This document shows, in pieces, positions 39,713 to 49,200 of a DNA stretch of 64,000 bases. The position numbers and the translations under genes were made by a program. This DNA is from Ga0077527 sp964533495 (GTDB lineage Bacteria; Pseudomonadota; Gammaproteobacteria; Burkholderiales; SG8-41), in assembly GCA_964533495.1 (NCBI GenBank), contig CAZHJU010000002.1:1-64000 (forward strand), in the 5' to 3' direction. Every line of letters starts with the position of its first letter. Within the stretch, counting starts at the first letter, position 1. The notes under the pieces were generated by a model, which did not search any database, was not told the DNA's origin, and saw only the letters and a list, made by a program, of their open reading frames with translations.

Positions 39713-40612
39713 TTACAGCGCCACTGCTTCCGGCGTTGATGCGGGAATGAACTTCGATATGACTTCGAGCAGCCTGTCCTCGTCCACCGGCTTCGTGAGG
39801 TAGGCGTCGCATCCGGCCATGGTTCCCCGGATCTTGTCGAACGGCGAGGACTTGCTGGTCAGCATCACCACCGCGGTCGCCTTGCCGGAAGACTTCTTGC
39901 CCTTGATCAGCTTGCACACCTGGTAGCCGTCCACACCCGGCAGGATCACGTCGAGGAACACGCAGGTGTAGCTCCGCTCCCCGGTGAATCCGATGGCCTG
40001 TTCCCCGCTTTCGGCGAAGTCGACCTGGAATGCGTAGGGAGACAGCTTCGTCTCCATGAACTTGCGGACCGCGAGGCTGTCGTCGACCACCAGCACGCGG
40101 TCGGCGTTGGGATCGGCCGCCGGCCGCGGGGCCGCCGGTTTCGCCGGCGGATGTGTGGTCGCCGGCGAAACCGGCGCGGCGGGCTTCGCCGCGGGCCCGG
40201 GCAGCGGTCCGGCCGCCGCCGGCCGGAATTTCTCGCGGATGGCCTGCGCGAACATGGCCAGGGCGGCGCCGTGCCGCAGCGGCCGCGGCAGCACGAAATG
40301 GCGCGTGCCGTGATCGGAGCCGCCGACCAGGATGATCGGGGCCTTGCTCTTGGCGGTCACGGCGCGGATGTAATCCGGGCACCGCGGATCGTCCGCGTCG
40401 ATCAGGAACAGATCCGGAACCCTGTCCGGCTTCGGCGTGTAGGCGACGAAGCTCGGATTCCTGCGGGCCGAAAGCCCGAATATGCTGCCCAGGACGATCC
40501 GCTCCGTCTGGCTGAAGCCGACGACTGCGACGGCATGGGTTTCGGTCGCCCCTTTCTGGAATGCGGCCATGTTGATGGTGGTTGCCATGTCCAGCGGCTC
40601 GGGTCTGTTCAT
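39713..40612 (-). CDS. Two-part response regulator: N-terminal pseudo-receiver-like domain plus CheY-like receiver (PilG-like position)
   Basis: 299 residues from the ATG at 40612 (AGGTGA upstream). Residues 15-115 have alternating hydrophobic strands (AVAVVGFSQ, DLFLIDADDPR, APIILVGG) like a receiver that lost its acidic pocket. An Ala/Pro linker follows. Residues 160-285 form a full receiver: VLVVDDSLAVRKFMETKL, phospho-Asp in CVFLDVILPGVDGYQVCK, VMLTSK, AYLTKPVDEDRL. The start codon lies 5 nt before the end of the upstream cyclase-kinase gene, so the two are probably translationally coupled. Confidence 0.88.
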   Translation of the reverse strand: MNRPEPLDMATTINMAAFQKGATETHAVAVVGFSQTERIVLGSIFGLSARRNPSFVAYTPKPDRVPDLFLIDADDPRCPDYIRAVTAKSKAPIILVGGSDHGTRHFVLPRPLRHGAALAMFAQAIREKFRPAAAGPLPGPAAKPAAPVSPATTHPPAKPAAPRPAADPNADRVLVVDDSLAVRKFMETKLSPYAFQVDFAESGEQAIGFTGERSYTCVFLDVILPGVDGYQVCKLIKGKKSSGKATAVVMLTSKSSPFDKIRGTMAGCDAYLTKPVDEDRLLEVISKFIPASTPEAVAL

Positions 40613-40616
40613 TCGC

Positions 40617-42689
40617 TCACCTGTCAAAAGCAGCGTTGTTCAATGCGCGGCGTGCCGGCGGTTGCGCTCTCCTGCCGTGGACATTGGCGATGTACAGCGG
40701 CAGGACCCTGAGCAGTTCGCGCGCGCTCTCAAAGCGGTGTTCCGGGTTTTTCGCCATCAACCCGTCCAGCAGCGGCTGGTACTTGGCCAGCGCCTCCTCG
40801 AAACGCGGAATCTCGCCGTTCACGTGCATCCCGAGCAGTTGCGCCGAATCCTGGGCCTGGTAAGGCAGGGATCCCGTCGTCAGTTCGTAGAACATGACTC
40901 CGAGGCTGTACAGGTCGCTGCGGTGATCCACGGCCCGGCCCATCGCCTGCTCCGGGCTGACATAGTGCGGCGTGCCGAAGACCTGCCCGACGCGGGTGTA
41001 GGTCATGTTCAGCGCGAGATGCTTGGCGATGCCGAAATCGGCGAGCACCGCGGTGCCGTCGCTGCGCAGCATGACGTTCGCAGGCTTGAGATCGCGGTGC
41101 ACGATGTCGACGCGGTGGATGGCGTCCAGCGCCGCGGCAATGTCGCGGATGCAGCACAGCACCTGGCGCATCGAAAGCCCCTGCTGGGCGGCGCTGTAGA
41201 GGTCCCCGTTGTGGAAGTACTCCATCACGATGTAGGCATGGGTCGCGGTGAAGCCCTGCGCGTGGATCATCGCCACGTTGGGATGCCTGATCTGCGACAC
41301 CAGCGCGTATTCCTGGATGAACCGGTCGATCGCCTCCGCCTGCGCCTCGTTCACGCCGATCTCGACGAGCTTGATCACGCACGGGGGGCCGCCGCCGGCG
41401 GGCTCGGCGAGATAGACGACGGACATTCCGCCCCTGCCGAGCTTGCGCAGCAGCCGGTACCCCTCGATCTCGGGCACGAACATCCCGCTCTGCTCGGCGG
41501 GCTCGGACAGCAGCGCGGAATTTTCGAGCACGCTCTTCCTGAGCGCGTGGTAGAAGCTGCCGTTCGTCGCCGCGTCGCCGCCCGGCGGGCGCAGCCCGAC
41601 GACCTCGACCACCTCGATCGGCGCGTCCCTGCCCCTCAGGGCCACCGTGGAGCTGCGCCCCAGTTCGATCCGTTCGCCGGCCAGCCGCGCGACATCGCGG
41701 CTGACCACGATGCTCCAGCCGAGCCTGCGGCTGAGTTCCTCGATTCTCGCGGCGACGTTCACCGTGTCCCCGATCAGCGTCGTGGCGCCGTCCCGGTCCC
41801 CCGCCAGCCCGCAGACCACGGCATCGCCGACATGGATGCCGATGCCCACCGCGAAATCCGGCAGGGCCCTGCTCCCGAAACGGGCCGACATCCATTCGCG
41901 GAACCTGGACGCGGCCATCACGATCAGCAGGGCGGCGCGGACCGCGCGCAGCACGCACTCGAATCCGTGCTTGTTGACGTCGAACATCGCGAGAACCGCG
42001 TCGCCCATCATCTTCACGATCCAGCCCTCCTGCTGCAGGATCGGATCGCAGGCCCTGGAAAAAAAGGTATCCAGCATCTCGGCCACTTCCTCGGCTGCCA
42101 GGTATTCGGCGTACGTGGTGAAATTGCGGATGTCGAAATAGAGGATCGCCCCAAACCGCATTTCGCGCGAGGTCACGCCGGCGGACCCGATCGTCTCCAT
42201 CAGCCTTTCGAAACGCACGGTCGGAACGGGCGCCACCGGATCCGGCCGCCCGCGCGGGGATCCTTCCCCCCGCGCGACGGCGCTCCGGTCTAGGCAGCGG
42301 TCGATGGCCGGCATCAGCTCCGCCAGCTGGATGGGCTTGACCAGGTAATCGTCGGCGCGGCTGTTCAGCGCCTTCCTGATGCTGGCATGATCGTCGCTGC
42401 CCGTCAGGAATATGAACGGCACGCCGGAGGTTTCCGGATCGGCCCTGAGCGCGTCCAGCACGGCGAATCCGTCGAATCCTTCCATGCCGATGTCGCAAAG
42501 CATCACGTCCGGCGGCTGCAGCCGCGCGGCGTCGAGCGCGGTGCGGCCGTCCGCGAATATCCGCACCCTGTACCCCGCCTTGTCCAGCATCAGGGCGAGC
42601 ACGCTTCTCGTCTCTTCGCTGTCATCGACGGCGTAGATTCTTGCCGTGACGATGCTGGGCGCGACCGGTTTAGGTTTCGAATGGATCAT
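40617..42689 (-). CDS. Receiver - class III nucleotide cyclase - Ser/Thr protein kinase fusion
   Basis: 690 residues. Residues 16-130 are a receiver (AVDDSEETRSVL, MLCDIGMEGFDG, YLVKPIQL). Residues 165-360 are a class III cyclase with metal Asp in LYFDIRNFT and VKMMGDAVLAMF, and TLIGDTVNVAARIEE with the catalytic Asn and Arg. Residues 403-665 are a Hanks kinase: LGRGGMSVVYLA, Lys in VIKLVEIG, HRDLKPANVML, DFGIAKH and GTPHYVSPEQ. All three active sites look intact. The cyclase base (ATP or GTP) is not certain; the Lys of VKMMGD favours ATP. It is first in the chemosensory operon, downstream of two palindromic repeats. Confidence 0.95.
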   Translation of the reverse strand: MIHSKPKPVAPSIVTARIYAVDDSEETRSVLALMLDKAGYRVRIFADGRTALDAARLQPPDVMLCDIGMEGFDGFAVLDALRADPETSGVPFIFLTGSDDHASIRKALNSRADDYLVKPIQLAELMPAIDRCLDRSAVARGEGSPRGRPDPVAPVPTVRFERLMETIGSAGVTSREMRFGAILYFDIRNFTTYAEYLAAEEVAEMLDTFFSRACDPILQQEGWIVKMMGDAVLAMFDVNKHGFECVLRAVRAALLIVMAASRFREWMSARFGSRALPDFAVGIGIHVGDAVVCGLAGDRDGATTLIGDTVNVAARIEELSRRLGWSIVVSRDVARLAGERIELGRSSTVALRGRDAPIEVVEVVGLRPPGGDAATNGSFYHALRKSVLENSALLSEPAEQSGMFVPEIEGYRLLRKLGRGGMSVVYLAEPAGGGPPCVIKLVEIGVNEAQAEAIDRFIQEYALVSQIRHPNVAMIHAQGFTATHAYIVMEYFHNGDLYSAAQQGLSMRQVLCCIRDIAAALDAIHRVDIVHRDLKPANVMLRSDGTAVLADFGIAKHLALNMTYTRVGQVFGTPHYVSPEQAMGRAVDHRSDLYSLGVMFYELTTGSLPYQAQDSAQLLGMHVNGEIPRFEEALAKYQPLLDGLMAKNPEHRFESARELLRVLPLYIANVHGRRAQPPARRALNNAAFDR

Positions 42690-43007
42690 GGCCGCAACGA
42701 TAGACGGCCGGCGCGCCCGGAAACATCAGGAAAATGCCGAAAATTCCCCCGGCGGATTGCGAATTCCGGCTATGGAATATGCCGACTCCCGGCTAGGCAT
42801 CCGCGCCATGGCCAGTACGGACGCATAGGCGGATTACCTAGGTAAAAAGAGGGGGCGGAACAGGCGGATTACCTAGGTAAGCGGTGTGCCGGCGACGACC
42901 GGCTTATTCCCATCCACCCGCGATGGCTTGAAAATACTTGCGCTGGAAAAACGGGCCCGTGTGGCGCGCCGCGACGACCGCCGGCGCGGGCCCGGAACGA
43001 AGGAGGC
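42690..43007. other. 318-bp intergenic region upstream of the chemosensory operon
   Basis: No coding sequence is supported here. The right half carries the duplicated palindrome at 42827-42880 and a weak GCCGG/CCGGC hairpin at 42888-42903 without a T-run. The left half (42690-42826) should hold the operon promoter; no convincing sigma-70 or sigma-54 hexamers were recognised. Confidence 0.6.
42827..42880. promoter_or_regulatory. Twin 19-bp direct repeats, each with palindrome TTACCTAGGTAA
   Basis: AGGCGGATTACCTAGGTAA occurs identically at 42827-42845 and 42862-42880, a 35-bp period. Each copy includes a perfect 12-bp palindrome whose halves (TACCTAG) resemble NarL-type heptamers. The pair lies about 140-190 bp upstream of the receiver-cyclase-kinase ORF and just beyond the NarL-type regulator gene, so that regulator is the obvious candidate ligand. 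Confidence 0.8.
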
Positions 43008-43724
43008 CTATTCCAGCGGCTCGACCGAGCCGGCCTCTTCCATCTGCCTCTGCACCCAGCGGGCCGCGAATATGGTCAGACTCGCGGTCGAAGCCAGCCG
43101 GAGTTTCTGCTTCAGGTTCTGCCGATGCACATCAATGGTCTTCACGCTGCGATGCAAACGTGCCGCAATCTCGGAACCGCTGTACCCCATGCCGATCAGC
43201 CGCAGGATTTCGTGCTCGCGGTCGGTCAGCACGCCGGTGTCGCCCTCGCCGACGTCGGACGGCCCGGACAACAGCGCCTTCAGCGAGAGCTTCTGCATCT
43301 GGGGCGTCATGTACACCTCGCCGGCGGCCACCTTGCGGATCGCGTCGACGACCTGCGCCGATCCCTCGTGCTTGCACACATAGCCAAGGGCGCCGGCGCG
43401 GAACGCGCGGGCGCCGTGCGTGGCCTCGTCGTGCATCGAGACGACGAGCACGCGGCAATCGGGCTGATGCACGTGAATCTGCTTGATGAGCACGGTGCCG
43501 GACACCCCGGGAAGGGACAGGTCGACGGTGCAGACGTCGGGATTCGAGTTGCGCAGCACGTCGACGGCATCGTCGGCGCTCGCCGCCTCCGCGATCACTT
43601 CCATGTCGGGCTGCCGGGCGATCAGCGCCTTGAGGCCGGCGCGGACCAGCGTATGATCGTCGATCATCATGATCCTGATGGATCTGCCGGATACGGATAC
43701 GGCGCCGCTTTCGATTTTTTCCAT
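43008..43724 (-). CDS. NarL/FixJ-type response regulator
   Basis: 238 residues from the ATG at 43724 (AGGGGAAA upstream). Receiver: MMIDDHTLVRAGLKAL, phospho-Asp in VCTVDLSLPGVSG, VSMHDE, GYVCKHEGSAQ (the Lys-Pro is Lys-His here). The LuxR-type helix-turn-helix has LTDREHEILRLIGMGYSGSEIAARLHRSVKTIDVHRQNLKQKL. It is divergent from the CHASE-PAS kinase, its likely partner, and adjacent to the twin palindromes upstream of the chemosensory operon. Confidence 0.93.
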   Translation of the reverse strand: MEKIESGAVSVSGRSIRIMMIDDHTLVRAGLKALIARQPDMEVIAEAASADDAVDVLRNSNPDVCTVDLSLPGVSGTVLIKQIHVHQPDCRVLVVSMHDEATHGARAFRAGALGYVCKHEGSAQVVDAIRKVAAGEVYMTPQMQKLSLKALLSGPSDVGEGDTGVLTDREHEILRLIGMGYSGSEIAARLHRSVKTIDVHRQNLKQKLRLASTASLTIFAARWVQRQMEEAGSVEPLE

Positions 43725-43908
43725 GACTTTCCCCTGAGAGCCGCCCGGTTCCGGTTCTTCTTGTTCGCGATTCTCCACCGGTTGTGCGAGCCGTGCATTT
43801 TCCCGTTGCGCCTTTGAAGGTGTCAACCGGCATTTGCCGTCGCTTCCGCGGTTCCGCGCGCATATTACCCGCCGCATTTTGATTATGTGCATTAGTTCAC
43901 GGTACGTC

Positions 43909-46248
43909 ATGACCATATTTGTTAAGAATCTGCGCAACAAACTGTCCGGGCTCGCGGTATCGCCGGGAAAAGCCGCGACACTCGCGTTTCTCGCGGTGTT
44001 CATCATCGGCGGCACGATCGCCTGGACGGGCCGCGTCGAGGAACAGCGGCAGCGGAGAATGCTGACCGAGGAAATCGCCTCGCATTACGCGCAGAACATC
44101 GGACATCACGTCAATCACGCCATCGCCTCGCTGCACCATCTCGGCACGCTGACGCGTTCGATCCCTCTGGACGAGCACCGCTTCCACGCCATTGCCGTGC
44201 AGATCGGCTCGCTCTATCCCGGCATCGCCGAAATGCGCCTGATCCCGGAAACGCGCTCCCGCCTGCCGGACGGCCTGCTAGTCTACAGGCGGCCGGGCGT
44301 CATGCACCGATTCCCGGCGCTCGACGGCCTGCCGGAAAATCCGTTCCCCGGCAACGTGTCTTCGTCGCTGCAATCCGATGTCGTCGCCTACGACGACGGA
44401 CTGGTGATCGTGGTGGGCCGCCTTCCGGTGTTCGGACGCGATGCCGGCCATTCCGGGAAGGGCGCGGTGACCGGGCTGGCCGTCGCCGTGCTGCTGATGC
44501 CCGACATCGCCGACACTGCCGGCCTTCCCTATCTCGAAAAACTCGGATACAGCTATGAGTTCCTGCATCTCGGCAGCGACGGCAGCCGGCATCCGGTCTC
44601 ATCGAGCCGGAAAAAGCCGGAATGGCCCCTCGCCCACCGGTTCGAGATTTCCGGCCATTCCTGGGAACTCGGGATTGCGCCCGGCCGGGGCTGGATTTCC
44701 TGGGGCACCGTCTGGGCCGACATCGCGCTGCTGACCGCGATCAGCTTGGTATTCGCGATGCTCGCGAACATGATCGCGAGGCTGGCGCTCGCGCAGGACA
44801 CCCTGCGCACGAGCGAACAGCGGTTCCGCGATCTCGCCGAACTGTCGTCGGACTGGTGGTGGGAGCAGGACGAAAACCTGAGATACACGGCGCTGTCCCC
44901 GGCGAAATCGTACGCCGGGCTCGACGAGGAGGGCCATCTCGGCAAGATGCTCTGGCAGCTCGACAACACCTACCTGCCCCGCAATGCGTCGTGGACGCCG
45001 CACATCGAGACGCTGGTCGCGCGGCGTCCGTTCGACCTGATCATCGAGCGGCGCCTCCCCGGCCAGACCCGCAGGATCAAGGTGTCGGGCAAACCGCTGT
45101 TCGGCCCCGACGGCCGCTTCACCGGATACCGCGGCGCGGCCACCGACATCACCGAGGAATACGCCGCGCAACAGTCGCTCAAGGAAAGCGAGGCGAATTT
45201 CCGCGGGATATTCAACGTCGTGCCGGATCCGCTCATCGTGCGCGACAGCAGCGACATCATCCGCCAGGCCAATCCCGGCGCCTGCCGGTTCTTCGGCGCC
45301 GCCGCGCCCTCCGACCTGATCGGCAGGAACTGGTTCGATCTCTTCCCGCCCGACGAAAGGGAAATCGCAATGAAGCGCAGCAGGCTCCTCGTGCGCCCCC
45401 AGGTTCCCACGCCGCCGGCGCGGCGCCGCTTTCTCAGGCTCGACGGAAAAACCATCACCGGGGAAATCACCGGCCTGCTGCTGACCAAGCGCGAAGGGCG
45501 GATGATACTGTCGGTCATCCACGACTCCTCCGAGCGCGACGCAGCGACGCAGCGCTACGAAAAGCTCCAGCGCGAACTGATGCGGCAGGTCATCGCGACG
45601 CGGGAAGAGGAGCGCCGCGCGCTCAGCATCGAGCTGCACGATCGCATCGGCCAGACGCTGACCGCGGTGCGCTTCAACCTGGAGCTTCTGCGCGAGCAAT
45701 TGCCCGCGGATGCCCGGGCCGTCGTCGACGACGGCCTGATCAACCTGCACGGCCTGCTGCAGACAGTGACCACCGACGTCCGCGACCTGATGGCGGAACT
45801 GCACCCGCCGGCCCTCGACGATCACGGGCTGCGCACCGCGCTCGCCTTCCACCTCGACAAGATTTCCCAGAACTCGGGCATCTTCGCGGAACTGCACGGA
45901 CTCGACTTCAGGCCGCGCCTGCCGCCGAACATCGAGCTGACGCTGTTCCGCATCGCGCAGGAGGCCCTCCACAACATCCTCAAGCACGCGCGATGCACCA
46001 AGATGCTGGTGTCACTGCACAGCGACGAGAAATCGCTGGGCATGACGGTCGCCGACAACGGCGTCGGCTTCGATCCGGCGCTGGTCACCGGCGACAAGTT
46101 CGGGCTCCGCATCATGCGCGAGCGCGCGGAATCCATCGGCGCGACCCTGGACATTCGCCAGCGGAGCGGCCTCGGCACCCAGGTCACCGTGACCCTGAGC
46201 AGGAAAAACCTGCCGGGCGACTACCGCCCGGCGCCCCGCGCCGTTTAA
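43909..46248 (+). CDS. CHASE-PAS sensor histidine kinase (HisKA_3, NarX-type catalytic core)
   Basis: 779 residues from the ATG at 43909. An ATG at 43885 and a TTG at 43834 are alternatives, none with a strong ribosome site. TM1 near 15-35, a CHASE-like extracellular domain (about 40-255, with AVQIGSLYPGIAEMRLIPE), TM2 near 268-290, and two PAS domains (about 305 and 430). The HisKA_3 phosphoacceptor is in EEERRALSIELHDRIGQTL near 565, with HATPase (LFRIAQEALHNILKHA, DNGVGFD) to the end. CHASE domains sense small extracellular molecules. Its likely partner is the divergent NarL-type regulator. Its stop codon overlaps the convergent TpsA stop. Confidence 0.9.
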   Translation: MTIFVKNLRNKLSGLAVSPGKAATLAFLAVFIIGGTIAWTGRVEEQRQRRMLTEEIASHYAQNIGHHVNHAIASLHHLGTLTRSIPLDEHRFHAIAVQIGSLYPGIAEMRLIPETRSRLPDGLLVYRRPGVMHRFPALDGLPENPFPGNVSSSLQSDVVAYDDGLVIVVGRLPVFGRDAGHSGKGAVTGLAVAVLLMPDIADTAGLPYLEKLGYSYEFLHLGSDGSRHPVSSSRKKPEWPLAHRFEISGHSWELGIAPGRGWISWGTVWADIALLTAISLVFAMLANMIARLALAQDTLRTSEQRFRDLAELSSDWWWEQDENLRYTALSPAKSYAGLDEEGHLGKMLWQLDNTYLPRNASWTPHIETLVARRPFDLIIERRLPGQTRRIKVSGKPLFGPDGRFTGYRGAATDITEEYAAQQSLKESEANFRGIFNVVPDPLIVRDSSDIIRQANPGACRFFGAAAPSDLIGRNWFDLFPPDEREIAMKRSRLLVRPQVPTPPARRRFLRLDGKTITGEITGLLLTKREGRMILSVIHDSSERDAATQRYEKLQRELMRQVIATREEERRALSIELHDRIGQTLTAVRFNLELLREQLPADARAVVDDGLINLHGLLQTVTTDVRDLMAELHPPALDDHGLRTALAFHLDKISQNSGIFAELHGLDFRPRLPPNIELTLFRIAQEALHNILKHARCTKMLVSLHSDEKSLGMTVADNGVGFDPALVTGDKFGLRIMRERAESIGATLDIRQRSGLGTQVTVTLSRKNLPGDYRPAPRAV

Positions 46249-49200
46249 CGGCCGTCCGGATTTTCCCGGCTGCCGGCGATGTCCTCCCAGAAGCCGCCCA
46301 GGAACCCGGCCAGAACGTCGCCGTCGGCCTCCGCCGCCCCGAGCGGAAATTCCCGATCGAAAACGCTCCCGGCCGTCTGACCGAAGGCGAGTCTCGCCGG
46401 CGACACCAGCGGCGCCTCCCCGTACGCGGGCGCGCCAGGCGTATCGGGCTGCAGAACCGAGCGCGTGCGCGCGACGCCGGGATCGGCAGCCACCGCCGCC
46501 TCGCCGTTCACCGCGATGACGCCGGCGCCGGCACCGATCACCACGGAGCCCATGTTTCCGGAAACCGTCCCCGACTGCGCGGTCAGGACCAGGCTGCCCA
46601 CGTCGGCATGGACCGCAACTCCCTGCGCGGCATGTATCGTCGCCGAAGGCGCCTGCACGCTGCCCTGGACGTTGGTGCCGGATATGGCGGCGTGATTCGT
46701 CGCGATCACCGTCGTGTTCGCGGTATGCAGGGCCGCGACTTCGACGTTGGCGCCGCGGATCACTCCCGACACGTTGCCGCCGGATATCGACGCCGTGTTG
46801 GCGGCCGCAATGCTGCCGGACACGTTGCCGCTGGCGACCACGTTCACGTTCGACGCCGTGATCGACCCGCTGAGGTTCACCGCCGTGATGTCGACCAGGC
46901 CCGACGCATTCAGCGTGCTGCTGCCCACGGCCACGTCGCCGGCGTGCGCGGCGAACGATCTGACGTACGACGTGCCTGCCGCGCCCGCATATTCCCCCGC
47001 CCGCACCGTCACGTCGCCCAGCGCAACCGCCGCGGTGCCGATGTCGTGAACGGTGACGGTGCCCGAACCGGCATCCAGCGCCAGCCCCTGCCCCCCGCTT
47101 CCGCTGCCGAGCAGCGCGCCGCGGAACGTGATCGCGCCATCGGCGGCGCTGGTGTCGAGACTCAGGTCTCCGTGCAGAACGACGGTGCCGGCGAAGTCCG
47201 CGCTGCCGCCGACGCTCCAGCGCCCGGACAGCCCGAGGGTGTGGCCGTGCGCGGCTTCGAAACCATGCACGGCCACGCCGTCTCCGCTCAGCCGCAGGCT
47301 TTTGCCGACCTGCAGGTTTTCGCCGTAGGTCCCGGCAGACACATGCACGGCGACGTCCGCGGCGGCCGCATCGACGGCGCGCTGGATGCTGCCGCTGCCC
47401 TGGGTCACATAAAGATTGCCCGGATTCCAGACCACCAGTCCGCGCGCCGCATCGTCCAGCGCATGGGTCACCCTGTCCTCGATGGCGAAACCGTCGAGGG
47501 CGCCAGCAAATACCGCGCCCGAGGCATCGACATTCGTGCGGCCGGTCAGGATGTCCTGGCCGTTGTCCGCCAATTCGATGCCTCCGCCGATGCGTACCGA
47601 CGGCTGGCCGCCGCTGCCGTCGGCCAGCGTCTCGATCCGGATGCCGACCCCGCCGGACCCCGCGATGCGCCCGCCCGAAAATTCCACGCTCTGCAGGCTC
47701 GCCGGCGCCGCCGTGTACGTGGCGCTGTCCCCGGGCACCCCGCGGGTCTTGATCACGACCGCGGCGCGTGTCGGATCCCCGGCGCTGAATCCGGAGTTCT
47801 CGACGACGAGGTTCTCGAACGTCACCGAGCCGAAGGCGTCGTATTTGAGATTGATATCCACCGCGTGCCCGTACTGCCGGAACTGGGAGCCGGGCGGACC
47901 GCCGGCATTGCCGGTATCGCGGATCGTCACGTTGCGCATCACCAGATCGTTGGCCGTTTCCAGGTAAAACCCCTTGTACGAGGCGCCGGACACCGTCACA
48001 TTCTCGAACAGCGCATCGGAGAACGAGGCCGTCGCCACCGGCACGCCGCCGGCCAGCGTATATCCGTTGTAGGTCTGGACGCCGATCAGGCCGCCGGTGA
48101 TCGTGCTGTCGATCATGCGGAACCGGTCGGCGCGCGTGGTATTGCCGTTGCGAATGGCGTAAGTATTGTCCTCGAACGCCATGCCCCGCAGCGTCAGGTC
48201 ATGCGCGATGCCGTTGACCCGCAATCCATGGGCATATTCCGCCACCGTCAGGTCGCGCAGGACCACGCCGGAGGCGCCGTTGATCGTGATGGCGTCGCCG
48301 CCGCCTGCGACGGCCGATCGCAGCACCGTCTGCCCGGCGCCGGCGCCGCTCAGGGTCAGGGATTTCCCGATGACGACATTCCCGGCGTATTCGCCGGAGC
48401 GGACGGTCACGTATCCGCCGTGCACCACCGCGTCCACGCCGCCCTGTATCGAACTCAGCGGCTGGCGCAGGTTGCCGATGCCGTTACCCAGGTTGAAATC
48501 GAAAGACGGCACCGCATCGACATCGACCAGCACATGCGAACGGTTGCCGATGTGCGGGGAATCCAGCACGAACCCGTTGACGCCGTAGCGGCGGTCCAGC
48601 ACCGTCATTCCGTCGTTGGCGGCGGAAAGCGCCATCACCGCCTCGCCGTAGGATTTCTGGTCCGCCAGCGGATCGCCGAAGTAGGCCGCGCCGCCGACGT
48701 GGTTCAGGATCACCACGTCCCACTCGCTGCCGGTCGCGCCGGCGCGGTTTCCCGACACCGTCACGTCATCCGACCGGATCAGCACGGACCCCTTGGTATT
48801 GTCGATGGTGTTTCCGGTGACCGATCCCGAGCTGCCCTGCAGGAACGACACCCCGGTCCTGATGTCGCGGATCGTGTTGCCGCGGATCGCGGCGCCGGCC
48901 ACGCCGGGATTGACCGAAATCCCGAACGTCGTCGGCCGGCTGTCCCAGTCGACCAGCGTGTAGGCGGCAGTTTCGGGTCCCGCGATTGTCATACCCTCGA
49001 CGGTCACGTTGCCCGCCGCGACGGTGATCCCGGTCTGCCCCGCGGCGACGTTCATCCGCGCGCCTTCCGTCCCCGCGATCGTCACGCCCGCCTTGTCCAC
49101 GACCACGCCGCCGTCGTAGCTGCCGGCCTGCACGCTGATATGGGCGCCGGTCCCCGGCGCGGTGCCGGCCGCGGCCACGTCCACCGCGTTCTGGATGCGG

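Noticed and set aside
42888..42903. GCCGG/CCGGC hairpin as a terminator for the NarL-type regulator gene
   Set aside because: Only five base pairs and no T-run on either strand.
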